From positions 8,161,606-8,225,605 of the forward strand of contig NW_024037064.1 in the NCBI RefSeq assembly GCF_015706575.1: a stretch of DNA of 64,000 bases, read 5' to 3'. Positions 1 to 12,114 of the stretch are shown one piece after another (the first letter of the stretch is position 1; each line of letters begins with the position of its first letter). The translations under genes were made by a program, and so were the position numbers. Origin of the DNA: Patiria miniata. Its lineage: Eukaryota > Echinodermata > Asteroidea > Valvatida > Asterinidae. The notes under the pieces are model-generated. The model was not told where the DNA came from. It worked only from the letters and a program-made list of their open reading frames with translations, and did not search any database.

Positions 1-834
1 TGCGAACTTTTGACAGCTGGCTCGCGCGCGCTGAATTAGCATAACAATAACGGGCTCTTATGGCGCGCGAAAGAGACAAAGATCTCGTTCGTATAGCTGT
101 GATTCAATATTGTGTGGACAAGCAGATGACTGGAACTTTAATTCGTGACTCTTACGCAAGGTAAGGGCTTTCAACTTTCACAATTCACGTGCACATTTTG
201 AGTGTGGATCAGAGCTTCAGAATTGTTAATACATTAGAATAAAGGATACATTTTGGCCCCAAGCAAAACTATTTTCAACGGTGGCAATTAAAGTTGTTTG
301 GTGTGCCCACTTGTCAAACCACTTAAAGAAAAGCATATTGTTCCAACAACCTATCCAAAGAACCGCTCACTATTTTGGAACATTCGTACTACCATAGAGC
401 TAGAACCTGTGGTCACAATAACGTAATGCTTAGTGGCAATAAGTAGGCATCGTTTAACTTATATCCAACACTCAGCAGCAACGAATGCATAAACGATTCA
501 CTCATGCATAACCAGGCAAACATATGGTGTTGCTCTCTAAGATGGCCTCTACGCAGTAGGTAACTAGGTATATTGGCAATGGGCAGATGAGGGAGCTGTA
601 GTGATCAACTTTTGAATGCAAGTCCAGAGACGCACATGAGATTTAATTCCCAAAAGTTCAATTTACAGACGAAAGTACTTGGAATCAAGATGATGTTTCT
701 AATTTCAAAATTGTTCTCCAAGTTACGTGCATTTCCATAATAATATATATAATATTTTTTGCACCCCACAACTGTGTGGTTCAAAACTTCTTCCAGACTA
801 TTACCTAATGAGTTTTTTTTAAGTGTGCTATATA

Positions 835-1140
835 CAGGGTGAGTTAAAAAAAACGAAACAAAAAAATGTCGGGACCATTTTTTAAAGTAAAGTTTTGCAT
901 GTAGCACATGCATATAGAGATGTGTGTGAATTGTTTTGTCTCGATGAAAGAAACAGACTTTTAAAACGGTGCCTGTGTTTAAAATCCCATTCAAGTATAT
1001 TCAGTGATTTGAATGATTCTAGTACTAAAAGAAGGCTTTTTAATTGTGGGCTTTTATATCCTAGATTTTAAAGGTGCTACATGCAGATATTCTTTCCAAA
1101 TTGGTCCCGACATTGCGTTTCGGTTTTTGTACACAACCTG
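835..1140. mobile_element. mariner-type MITE with about 70-bp inverted repeats
   Basis: Both ends begin CAGGGTGAG / CAGGTTGTG (read inward) and are flanked by TA, the target duplication of Tc1/mariner elements. The inverted repeats run about 70 bp and share ATGTCGGGACCA and GCATGTAGCAC. No transposase is present, so it is non-autonomous. Confidence 0.75.
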
Positions 1141-1142
1141 TA

Positions 1143-2455
1143 CATGCGTATATACCTGAAAGTAATTCACTACGAATTCTTCCGTGATGAAGCTCGCTCA
1201 ATTTGTTTCTGTAGGTAACTTAGAAGCGGTTCCTTGAGTAACTTCGACAGGAACACTCTCGCTAGCAAAAAAGAGGTACACGGAGGACTATGCATATTCA
1301 TGAAGATATGACACCACTATATGTCCCTGTTTAATAAATGTAAGCAAACATTTCAAAATTGGATTACACGGTTATGACAATTTACAGATAACAGTGGCTA
1401 CGTAGCCTTAACCCACAAAATTGCAGAATTCTGGTTATTATAATTTAGATTATTTTAAAATTGGATTTTGCACTTTGATTTAATATACCGAATACCGAAT
1501 CATCCTCCTCCTTATCTTGATTCCGAAGCTCAGATTGAAAAGAAAATTCCATAGAGATACCCCTTCTCTATTTCATGAATGAACAATTACCTCGATACAG
1601 TGCAAATAAAGTCTGTTTCAGTAGAATAGGCATATATATGATAACAATTTATTATGATGCAAATAATCTATTCATCTGCATATACTTCTCTGTATAAATT
1701 GATCATATCTCAGTCAAAAAGTCAAATCAGGCCCACCAAAGGAAGTAAACAAATGTTTCATATCTTCTTTGTCTAATTTGTGTGCTGTTCCCAATTCTAA
1801 ATTATATTTACAATACTCAAAATTTACAAAATGCTCAAAATGTTTAATTCCAAAAGTGCTAATCAATTATGACATTGACATTTAATTTACAACCTTCTTC
1901 ATATAAGCTAAATCAAAGGTTAACCAAAAATTCAATTGTTTGCCCTTAAAACCAACTTTTATAATATGATTCATATTCATTCAGAATTATTAAGTTGATT
2001 AATTAATGAAAATTGTGATTTGCCTTTTGATTTTTAAAGTTTATAAACAAAGGAAAATTGTAAAAACCTCTGAAACCCTATTCCAGCAAATGTTACTTTA
2101 AAGTGAACGTCATTATCATGAATCTCAACAATAATTGATGGCTTAATCACAAATTAAATATCACTTATGATAATTGAATAAATCAAAATTGTATTTCAAA
2201 AGAGTCTGATTCATAATTCAAATTTACATTATTTAATGTGAAAAGAAAAACAACCGGAATCATTTGAAAACAAGAAGTTGAGATGTTTGAGAGTGCTTGA
2301 TGGTGATGTAGCTCACTTGTGTGTAAAATCCAGCAAAGTTTACTCAAATGAAGTCCGGGTCAAAATACTGGATTTGAAATTGTATATCCCTTGTTGTCCG
2401 TGACAAACGAGGTGGCTACCAACAAGATGAATCTTGAAATACAATCTTGGCAACA
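1143..2455. other. AT-rich stretch, no gene seen
   Basis: All reading frames are broken. The base composition is strongly AT-rich and I see no repeat structure beyond short A/T runs. The first 830 bases of the window are likewise without a supported feature. Confidence 0.5.
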
Positions 2456-2604
2456 CTGGCAGCGCTACCCAGGAAATTATGAGAATATCTCACACATACC
2501 TTAGGCATACCTCACGCATACCTCACTCATACCTCACGCGCGCTGTATTCAAGTACATGCATGCACGCGAGGTATGCTCAAAATTTCCCTGGTAGCTCTG
2601 CCAG
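2456..2604. mobile_element. short foldback MITE with internal 10-11 bp tandem repeats
   Basis: The ends are inverted repeats of about 31 bp starting CTGGCAG(C/A)GCTACC, with a few mismatches. Between them, CATACCTCACG-like units repeat in tandem (about 2491-2541). No clear target duplication is visible. Confidence 0.55.
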
Positions 2605-2911
2605 TTTAGCTAAGGCTGGATTACATACCTCCCCCGCTGGGGCAACTTTACTGCGTTTGTCGCAGGACTGGCTACAAAAATAGGGGAATATATCTTGAAG
2701 TATTCTCGATGATTTGTAAGCGAAAATGGCAGTCGTAGCTGGAGACAAGTGCGAGCTTTGAGATTTGATAAAGGTCTTATGCATGGACAAAATTAGGTAA
2801 GTGTGAGGTATACTTTAACTGGCTCTTTTGCGCCTCACAACAGTGTTAAAGTACGGAAACGAGGTTGTTCAAGTGTCAGAAATATCCTATTACGTAAGGA
2901 TGACATCAGGT

Positions 2912-3802
2912 TTACATGGTGGTGGTAGATTCAACGATTGTTTCCATATTGGTCGGTTTCGCGTGCGCATCGACGGTCTTTCCCTCGCCGCAGCAGCACC
3001 AGTCTGCGCGGAACTCGGGGATACGCCACCAGTAAATGAAGGGATTCACGGCTGAGTTGACCATCAGGAATGCCAGGGTGTAGACGAATACGACTCGGAA
3101 CAGCTCGGTCTGACCATACCAATCGGTGCCACTGAAATAAATGATGAACTGGCAAGTGCAATAAGGGATCCAGCACAGAAATGAGACGACGAGGATGATG
3201 GAGAATGTGATTATCAGGCGTGTGGTTTGCTCCACGCTGGTTTGGGTCTTTTCGTCGTCTTTACCGGTCAAAGCTGAAGCCTGAGCGGCTCGATACTTCG
3301 CGATCTTGCCAAACACGACGCCGTAAAGAACTGCCGTGACCACCAAGATGATCAGGGCGATCAGTGGCCTAATGAAACGGGTGACGACAGGCAGACTAAC
3401 AGCATAGGTGGTTGGGATGTAGATGGCACCAGATACCACCCAGAAGAGAACGCAGGTGACGAGCATGCGCAGTGGGGTGACTATGGCGTCGTAGCGGGCT
3501 GGTGGCAGGATGGTGAGCGCTATCAGGCGGTTGATGGCAACAGCCAGAACGTTCAACTCCGTCACGAAGAACGAGGTGCGAAACAGAGCCGAGGCCAGGG
3601 GGCTGTACTCCGTGATGTACACGATGGCCAAAGTGGCGTGAGCGAGGTCGGTGAGCACGAGGTTGAAGAGGAAGCCGTAGTACTTGACGCGAAGTTGCTT
3701 CTTAGCAGCAAAGATGGCGACCACAATGAGGTTGCAGGCTATAGCTACGCCACTGACTATTTGCACGGCATTCCTGGCTCGCTGTAATTCGTAGCTCTCC
3801 AT
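2912..3802 (-). CDS. Class A (rhodopsin-like) G-protein coupled receptor, intronless
   Basis: A complete 296-residue receptor from ATG to stop without introns. Seven hydrophobic segments can be placed at about residues 11-33, 43-63, 72-97, 111-133, 145-167, 195-224 and 235-258. Class A landmarks are present: the TM1 Asn (CNLIVV), the TM2 Asp (LTDLAH), the TM4 Trp, CWIP in TM6 (210-213) and NPFIY in TM7 (253-257). The C-tail has a CCC cluster (269-271), a likely palmitoylation site. Unusual points: the DRY motif at the end of TM3 reads NRL (91-93), and I see no cysteine at the top of TM3 or in the second extracellular loop, so the usual disulfide is missing. The extracellular N-terminus is only about 10 residues, with no signal peptide. 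Ligand unknown; single-exon orphan receptors of this kind are expanded in echinoderms and amphioxus. It acts at the plasma membrane, presumably through heterotrimeric G proteins. Confidence 0.9.
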   Translation of the reverse strand: MESYELQRARNAVQIVSGVAIACNLIVVAIFAAKKQLRVKYYGFLFNLVLTDLAHATLAIVYITEYSPLASALFRTSFFVTELNVLAVAINRLIALTILPPARYDAIVTPLRMLVTCVLFWVVSGAIYIPTTYAVSLPVVTRFIRPLIALIILVVTAVLYGVVFGKIAKYRAAQASALTGKDDEKTQTSVEQTTRLIITFSIILVVSFLCWIPYCTCQFIIYFSGTDWYGQTELFRVVFVYTLAFLMVNSAVNPFIYWWRIPEFRADWCCCGEGKTVDAHAKPTNMETIVESTTTM

Positions 3803-4065
3803 GTTTGTTTAAACAAAATCTCCTGCCGAATTCAAGCAAGCAATAAAACACAAAACCCATTCTGAGTCATTTTATACGTGTTACTGAATATGGCTCATTT
3901 CTTTGATAATTACGTCCAGGATGGCAACGGTAAAAATATACATGCGAAAAAGTAGCACTCCTTAAATATTACCCGCATTCCTTCTTTCTTTTATGAACTA
4001 TTTTTAAGATAATGAGATGTTTAAAAGCATTTTGCATGTCCTTAAACAACCATTATCAATGAAAT

Positions 4066-4389
4066 GGGCGTCGCCAGGATGGGGCAAGGGGGAGGGGCTG
4101 GAAAAGTGCCAAAAAAGAAGAGGAAAATGGGGGGGGGGGAAGAAAGAAAAAGAGGTGCAAAGTCATTGCTAATTTAATGCACATTTAACAACAATGGTGT
4201 CCGCAGGGGTCTCAATTAATGTGGGAAGGGTGGGCAAACGCCCCCCCCCCCCCCCCGCTCACCCTCTAACAAATGATAAATGAAAACATGCCAGAGAAAG
4301 TACAGGGCTTTTCGGAAATAATGTGCGTTGCTCCCCCCCCCCCCCCCCCCCCCCCGCCCGGCCCAGAGAAAAAAATCCTGGCGACACCC
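4066..4389. mobile_element. MITE-like element with 15-bp inverted ends and poly-C/poly-G core
   Basis: GGGCGTCGCCAGGAT at the left end matches the reverse complement of the right end (GGGTGTCGCCAGGAT) at 14 of 15 positions. The interior holds long C runs near 4241-4258 and 4334-4355 and a G run near 4130-4139. No target duplication is obvious. Confidence 0.5.
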
Positions 4390-6370
4390 CATGATCAATG
4401 CACGTACAATTTGTGCACACGCGTCGTCACGTGCACATAGGGTTTTGCCCAGAGGAAACACTTTTCAACGGTGCTTTCGAGTAGCTCACCTGGGTCGACT
4501 CGGGTTAGACACGTGCCGTTCGATTAGCTGTTAAGTCGATTCTCGGGGCTGACTTTGGTCAGCCACCTCACCACAGACCCTGCTCGTGGAGCAAGGTAAG
4601 TGGCTGAAATAATATGTCACATTCAAGCGTTGTTAGTTCCAAATAACGGAGAACTATGGCGGCTCGACAGTGGAGACATTTCTACCTTATTTGTCGTTTT
4701 ACATAATTATTTATTGATTTCGTTGCGACTTTAGAGCCTATAATTCCAGCCCAACGATGAATTGCAAAAGAAGGAAAAGCAGTTAAAAAGAGATAATAAG
4801 AGACACTCTGAAAAGGGCGTTTTGTCGATGGCTACGGCCGAGGCTATGAACGTCATGTGATGATCAAATGGCCTGCGGTCGAGCGTTCGGCTAGCCCGGC
4901 TATCGTGGCTAACCCGTCTGCCTTTACCTGAGTCAATCCGGGTGAGCAACTTGAACGCAACCAATGAAAATCTTTCTATAGTCAGCTTAAAAAAAATCAT
5001 AGATCACCCGGTTGGTTGGTATGTGCAAGTAGCTGACATTACAAAATTTTTCGATATTTTGTCGTCAATAATAAGGGAGTTATAGTTTGCTACGGCACTT
5101 TTAAACGTGTGGTTTAAAACCGGCTTTGGGGCTGGTCATTGATAATGACCCGAGCCGAAGGCTAGGGCTGCTATCGTGACCAGACCCTATAGCTATAGAT
5201 TCAATCGTCGACAATGAAGTAATCATTCCTCACGAGTGAGTCACAGAGTGATTACTAGTCATGTGACAAGCTATAGACCCCTTGCATATCTGGGGGCAGA
5301 TGTTTCTTCCTATATGATAAATAAATAAACACTGCGTCATCGTTCATCAAAGATTTAATTGTTACCCAGCTTTTTACTCGATCTGTGACTTGTGACTAAA
5401 GAAGTTGCATTAAAAACTACTACTTTCTTGATCGACGAAATCTAAGATAAGCAAAAAACTACTCACTTGTTTCGTGCACTCCAAAAGAGATATCGCTTTT
5501 CTTACTCGCATCGGAGGCTCTAGCAGCTTTCTAAAACTGTTCTCTCAGAGGCAACATTTTTATATGAAGTCGAGCGGAGTAATAATGAATTATAGGGCAT
5601 ATAGAAATTTGCTATTAGCTTGTAGCTTCTAATTTATTTATTGTATTTAATGCATTCATTAAATTAGTTCTCCTAAACTTTGCAGATATTCTACTGGTAG
5701 CTTCAATCACAATTGGCAAACCAAAATGCCTTGTTCGTGAACTACAGAGGGAGCTATTTCTGCATATTAACCAGCGGAAGTTTTGGCTGGTTCCCGGTTT
5801 CCTACACTTTATACCGTTGTAGAGAAACGGTGGGAACCGTTAGAACTTTCAAATTATGCATTCATAACATTATGCACACTTGATCCATATTTTATGCTAG
5901 GCTCGAGTAGCAGACGCTCACATAATCTACACCGAATAAAAATCGTAAAAGCAAATTTGTGGAATATATTACGCTCAATTTTCAAGGTTATCGAAAGTAT
6001 ACGCTTTCGCATGTAGCCATCAACATCAACGGAATTAATTACATAATTTGAAATGCTTTGTGTTGCCTATAAGACAAAATAATAATACCGTATGTTGCAT
6101 AAACAACGGAGTGCTTGAAACATGTTCAAAGCATCCAGATTGTCTATTAAACACGAGAAGTTTCTCATAATTGAATAAATTGGGACCAAATTCGAGCACA
6201 TTATGCATTCCGTCACGGTAGCGATATCGAAATCAGTACCAAACCACATATGCCTGCCAACGTTTAAAAATCATTATACAAATTCCACTTCATATTTTAC
6301 GAGTACGAGCTATCTGAGAATAATTAATAAAGCCGTATGCTGCTTATCATTTCTATAGTGAGCTGCATGC
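4390..6370. other. No gene seen
   Basis: Only short chance reading frames. A 7-bp hairpin (GGCTGAC/GTCAGCC) lies at 4547-4564. I find no splice-flanked coding segment or known repeat family. Confidence 0.45.
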
Positions 6371-6374
6371 ACCC

Positions 6375-7020
6375 CACCCTGTCGTCCCCGTTTTGACAAA
6401 GTGACGCATCTGTGCACACAGATGCAAAACCGAGTTTTGAGAAAGTGGCGTTTGAAGTTGATTGTTCAAGTTGCATTCGTGTGTACATTTCTCACCCAGA
6501 ATTGAAAAATATATAACTGATACAATAGCCCAGGAGTTAAATAGCCAAAAAACAACTCACTCTGTTCATAAAATCATGTTTAATTAGAAGATATTGATTA
6601 CTAAAGATATCCGTCACCTCGTCAAAACGGAAAATGTACTGCTTCACAATAATGAGGCATATGTTTGTACACAGCGTGCGCGTATATACAATGTATGCAT
6701 TTTAGAACGCAGTTTCGACAGTTCGTCAAAACGCAAATCATGGAGGCTTCATATTTCTAAATATAGCACACGTGTAAAATCAGTGAGACTGAGTGACAAC
6801 TAGAGATTCGTCACTTCGTCAAAACGAAAAACTTAGTGTGTAGCACGTTTAATACTTTGTGCAATTAGCGTAATTAGCGTAATTAACGAACGATGGAATG
6901 CTGTGTCTCGAAATGTGATGATCAAGTAGAGGACGTCATAAAATGTTAGAATATCCAAAATCTCAGATTTAGGAAAATCTCGGTTTTGGATAGATTTCTC
7001 GCTTCGCCAAAACGGTGACT
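6375..7020. repeat. Dispersed short motif cluster (TTCGTCAAAACG)
   Basis: Variants of TCACTTCGTCAAAACG recur near 6382 (inverted), 6430 (inverted, degenerate), 6610, 6722, 6808 and 6998, at irregular spacing and in both orientations. No open frame spans them. Confidence 0.4.
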
Positions 7021-7860
7021 CTATATATGCTCCCCCAAAAGTCCATCAAAGTATTTTTATTGGTCCAAATCTTAAACATGGAAACATAAATCCGTTGTAT
7101 GATCACTTCACTTGTCACAGATTAATGCTGTCAAATTCATAACATAATGTTCCACACTTTATTGATGCATTTGAAAAGGTAAGCAATGCCAAAACTATGT
7201 GTACATTATGCAGAAATAATATTTGAAACATCTCGTCACTAATCACGATACAAAAACGAGCCATTCTTAGTAGGAAGCTATGGTCATGCTCCAAAATAAT
7301 TCTTGCACTTTACACCTGAAAAAAATGCAAAGCCGGCGTGCGACTTTAAAAGTCGCGAGGGTTAACATTTTGGTCAACTGAGTTCCCACGATATTTGTAT
7401 CGTTGGTCCATTTACAACAATATTTTGATTCTTCGGCCGACCATACTAACGTACAAATCGATATGCTAATTAGCGCGCGCACGAGCGCCGTGTCGAAGTT
7501 CACATAACTTTCATTGTTGTGCGGGGATATACAGAAACACGTACACGTGTAGCACTAGTACAGTGTGAATGAAGCGCGCACGGTGAGCGCCATTTTCTCC
7601 TGGGACACGCGAATCGAGGAGGCTGAATGAAGTGTAAAAATTATTCGAGGGTGAAGTGACTTGTGAAAGCTTTGGTTCCGCATATCGAAGGACATTCTAG
7701 GAATCAAGGGACACACGCCAGGAACGATATTTTGTAGATATTCTCCGTCTTTTGCTGTGTGACATCCCCGGGTACATGCTCGTTCGACGGGACTAAAGAA
7801 GCGGCGCAGATGGACTGCATGACGGCATGAACGGTGAGTTCCAAGTTTAATGTTACTTTA

Positions 7861-8085
7861 GGCCAATCAACATTGATATTTAGGTTTTCATAACCGCCCT
7901 CCTCGATTTTCACCCCCACCTCGATTTTTTTTTGTATTTTGTATTGTTTCTAAGTGAAAACAAAGAGTGTTTTTTCCCTCCCAAAAATGTGTTTTCAAGA
8001 CAAGTTTCTCACCAAATCTCCGCGCACGACCAATATTTTTTTCAATCTGGAGTGATGAAAACTGAAAAATCATTGTTGATTGGCC
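7861..8085. mobile_element. PIF/Harbinger-type MITE, TSD TTA
   Basis: The ends are inverted repeats of about 30 bp beginning GGCCAATCAACA, flanked on both sides by TTA (7858-7860 and 8086-8088). A three-base TWA duplication with GGCC-type ends is typical of PIF/Harbinger elements. No coding capacity. Confidence 0.7.
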
Positions 8086-8451
8086 TTATTTAGTGACCTT
8101 TTCCATTTTTTTTACAAATTCTTACGCAGCTTTTGTTTCATTGCAAAAACCTTTAGAAAAATTGTCATATCTAGCCATCATTTAATTGTCCTTTCAGTGA
8201 TCTATCAGCCATCAGAAAGTGATATTAAATAGGTCCTACAAAGTCAAATTTAGCAGGGAAAATATTGAGGTATATACTGAGAAAACACTTAAACATTTTC
8301 AGAACTTTCTCATACGGTTTAATTGCTCACAAAATGACGTGATGGCCAAATATGGGAATCTTTCCAAACCTCCTTCAACTTAGAATTAACGAATTGCTTA
8401 TGTCGCATAATCGAAGTTTTGGAAGACACTAAACCAGTCCTAAAATGTGTA

Positions 8452-8778
8452 GCCCCGTAGCCGGCCCCGTGGCCCCGCAGCCCGGTGGCCCCGTGGCCAC
8501 GCAGCCCCGTGGACCCGTAGCACCGTAGTCCCGTGGCCCTGTGGCCGGCGTAGCGCTAGCCCCGTAGCACCGTGACCCTGTAGGTAGCCCAGTTGCGCCG
8601 TGGCCAGTCCCGTGCGTAGGCCCGTGGCCCGTGGCCGCGTAGTGCTAGCCCTGTGGCTACATAGCGCCGTAGCCTAGCCCCGTGGCCCCGAAGGTAGCCC
8701 CGAAGGTAGCCCCGTGGCCCCGTGGTCGTGTGTAGCCCGTAGCCCCCTATAGCCCCGTGGCCGAGTAGCCGCGTAGCC
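8452..8778. repeat. Degenerate GC-rich minisatellite (CCCCGTGGC / CCCCGTAGC)
   Basis: Imperfect 8-12 bp units of the type GCCCCGTAG and GCCCCGTGG fill the interval, which is far more GC-rich than its surroundings. It ends next to a G run at about 8790-8806. Confidence 0.8.
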
Positions 8779-8819
8779 ATGTTATTTTATGGGGGAGGGG
8801 GGGGGGGATTGCTCCCATT

Positions 8820-9235
8820 TTCTAAATGTTCGACCGAGTTCCATAAAACTTGGACACAAGGGTTATTAAGTAGTAAAGAAAATTGGGGATACATTTCAGG
8901 TCAAAAATCACAAGTCGAAGGTCAACTAAGGTCAATAATAATGTTATTCACAGGTTTTGTTTTAATTTTACAGCATAGTACATGCTTTCTTGGGTGTTGA
9001 TGAAACTTAAATGCAGTGACCCTTGGCTGGGAAGCCGTAAACTCTTCATTCGATTACTGAGGTCACATAGGTCATTAGAGGTCACTGTTCATACACCTTC
9101 ATGTATGTTTCTTAGTCTATGGAATTTGATGAATAACTTGGATCGAGTGATCCTTGGGTTAATGAGGGTTCATCACAAATCTTCTGAAATTCGAGGTCAT
9201 GTCATCTAGGGGTCAGGTGCTCAGTATTTATTCAC
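8820..9235. repeat. Degenerate tandem repeat, about 130-bp period, rich in AGGTCA
   Basis: Three diverged units each contain a segment like AAAACTTGGA(C/T)...TGA/CCCTTGG followed by one or more AGGTCA hexamers. At 9060-9084 three AGGTCA copies stand in direct orientation with spacers of 3 and 4 bases. Confidence 0.5.
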
Positions 9236-9712
9236 CAAGTTTGAAGACACGATTCAGTTTTAAAAGGGAAATTTAATTCAAAGAAATCAAAGTGATTTAA
9301 GAATAAGCTTTAAAGACTAGGATGGTACATGCCCAACAATGGTCCAACTGTTTGAACACAAGACCTACCTCTTCATTCATTTAATCCTAACTCCGGTAGC
9401 TGATTATTTATGTGACGTAAATAGAGACTGGTTCCAGGCTCATCCCGCGTTTCTTTTGTCATAGTTGATTGATGGCAGTGCTGAAGTGTACTTTCAGGTG
9501 GTGCCAGTCTTTTTTTCTTGTATTGCATGATTTCAATACCTTTACTTTTTGGACTCTCATACACACGAGAGTCCCACATTTTTGGACCAATCTGTTGCTA
9601 GCCTAACTGTAGTCTTTGCAGAACATCTTGGTGGGAACGTCTAGATAGACTTGTATAATTATTTCAAATAGTTTTTTTTTTGGGGGGGGGGTCTATTATT
9701 GGAAATGTCTGG

Positions 9713-9731
9713 TCTCGGAATAACTCCGAGA
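9713..9731. repeat. 7-bp perfect hairpin
   Basis: TCTCGGA and TCCGAGA are separated by ATAAC. It follows a T run and a G run (9672-9691). No function is apparent. Confidence 0.35.
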
Positions 9732-9800
9732 TAGGCCCGAAGTTCTTTGCGCTTCCCATAACTTTGTATTGTTTTGAGTCGAACATGTCTTAGTGTAGGC

Positions 9801-9985
9801 TAAACATGTATTATGCCATGCTCTATTAAATAACATGTAATTGTGCCACGTTAAAAAACATGTAATTATGCCTTGTTACATAACATGTTATAATAGGCCA
9901 TGTGAAAAATTAATATGTGATTACACATGTTAAATAATATGTGATTACACATGTTAATTAACATGTAATTATGCCATATAATATG
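9801..9985. repeat. AT-rich minisatellite, unit around TAACATGTAATTATGCC
   Basis: About six imperfect units carrying ACATGT(A/G)ATTA, at roughly 30-35 bp spacing. Confidence 0.65.
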
Positions 9986-11842
9986 TTTACAACTGCATTA
10001 ATTATTTAGATTAAAGGTGTAAATTCTGTGCAGGCTGTATATTATACGATTTTTATAAAACAGTCGCCGAACCATGAAAGTTGCAAAACTTATTTAATAG
10101 GGTTCAAATACCATAAAAGGAAATGTCGAAATACATTGACAACTTGGGGAACCTCCAACATAGGGCTGGAAAGTGCGTTTTGCGGAGCACCAGAAGAAAT
10201 GGAATCGGAATCGGGTTGCAGGTGCAAACCCGCTTCTGTAAATATCTTTGTTCAACTTGAAAAAAAGTTAATATATGCACCTAGTCAATTTCCCATTGGG
10301 GTTCATTAAAACATAATTAACCCTCCTATACTTATAACTGTCAAAATCTCTAACAAACCCCTCTTGAAAGGTTTTGTTCAGGCTGCCATCCAACTGCCAC
10401 AAATCCCTATGGATTCAACTATAGGCCTACAACTGTTAGAGCCTGTTTCAGTGGTTTGGCAGATAGTATACAGCTTGTCTAGCAGCTTTTTGGAAATGAT
10501 CAATTAAACAAATTATGAGGACAGTTTGCAGATTTGTGAAAATCTGTCACCTGATGTTTTTGACATAAAGGGTAACACTCTACAGATTACAACAAATTAT
10601 ATGAAAAATAATAAAAAGTCAAAAAGTACAGTCGATATGACATGGACTTTGAAATTGTTAAACATGTCATTCGAGGCAGTACAAGGAATTCCAAAAAACT
10701 CCGCAATGTATTTAACAAAAAAAACATTTTGAGAATTAAGATTTGTTGTGCTCATATCTTTGTATGAAAACCGAGACCGGGATATTAAAGTAAATATTAG
10801 CTGTGCAATGATGGGTGCCAAACGCGGGTCATCGAATGTGTCTTTTATATTAAATAATTGCTGGTTATTTGACGTAGACTAACAGTGAAACTTTAGATCC
10901 AGTTTTCCATTTTATGTGCGGCATTGTATACAGACAAGCAGCTGTTGCATGTTTTAGTTCTTAAAAATGCAGTCACATACAAAAACATTCTTTTAGCACT
11001 CGGTAGTCCATTAATTCGTGTACTGTGCGGCGAACACAATGCAACCTTAAACTGCCAGCTGTTGTTATATAATGTAAAGAGACACGTCCACCTTATTGTG
11101 TCATATGCAGTGACTAATTAGTTGTTTTAAAGTCGAATAAAAGAAAATAATAAGGAATTTCTCCCTAAACAAGCTTCAATCCTTGAAGCATAGTTCGGTT
11201 CATCTGTGATTTGGAACTACATTAAAGAAAAGCATACTACAGGTTACTACTCAGTTGTATTTAGGTGAGGTTAAGGTTAATTGTTTATGTTGCTCTGTGG
11301 TTATATTCTCCCGGCTTTATTAGTGTGAATAATAATTAGGGGTTGGGCACTAGACATTCTCACTTCATAATCTAAAACAGTAAATTAATAATAGGGGTGA
11401 ACTTAGAATCCAAAATAAAACTAATAAACAGTTGAAACCAATGTGCGGCAAAAGCTACATTTAATTTGCGATACAGAAAGCGGCAATATAAATCTACATT
11501 AAATATGCGATACAGAAAGCATAATAACAATGAAATCTTAGTAAACACCATTTTGGAGAACGATTTATAAGCTAGTAAGAGTATCGTGATATATGTGTTG
11601 TAATGTTCCAGGCAGTTTTATGCCAGCAATCAAATTTGTCACAGAATAAACTGGTGATAATTGATTCATAGAGAGTTATTATATGACTTCATAAAACTTA
11701 GAAAAAACGTAACAATGAAATGAAATAACATCAATTTCATGTTATTACTACAATAGTAAATACACACGGATCAATGTTCCAGGCAAATAGCGATTTCAAA
11801 TACAATTATGTTTATTGTAAATGAAAATAAATTTGAGATAAC
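9986..11842. other. No gene seen
   Basis: AT-rich sequence with only short chance frames. A direct repeat of about 50 bp (around 11440-11520, GCGATACAGAAAGC) is the only structure I see. Confidence 0.45.
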
Positions 11843-11844
11843 TA

Positions 11845-12110
11845 CGTGTGAGTCAAAAAGATAAGGACCAGGATTAAAGGTTTTTTTTACTTAAAAAGCA
11901 ATCAAATTTTATAGACCAATGAAATATGTCTTAAAAGAGCGCGTTCCACTAATTTGAAAAAAAAAAAAAACCCCAGAATTACTAAAATTGATCAATGCTG
12001 TCAGAAGTTATGCATGTTTTACTAAAAGATTTCATATTTATAGCTGTCCATGGTATGCCATTTATGAAAGCTATTGAGCTGAGTGAGAATTGTAGATTAC
12101 ACAAAAGTAA
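11845..12110. mobile_element. Diverged copy of the mariner-ended repeat also found at 30.4-30.6 and 43.1-43.35 kb
   Basis: It begins CGTGTGAGTCAAAA next to TA and contains CTGTCCATGGTATGCCATT and GCTATTGAGCTGAG. The same order of words occurs, reverse-complemented, at about 30385-30636 and 43100-43350. It is considerably more diverged than those two copies are from each other. Confidence 0.55.
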
Positions 12111-12114
12111 TCAA

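Noticed and set aside
2931..3176. Second minus-strand frame inside the GPCR gene
   Set aside because: Out-of-frame shadow of the receptor; no homology.
8556..8780. Minus-strand Gly/Arg/Tyr-rich frame
   Set aside because: Translation of the GC-rich minisatellite.
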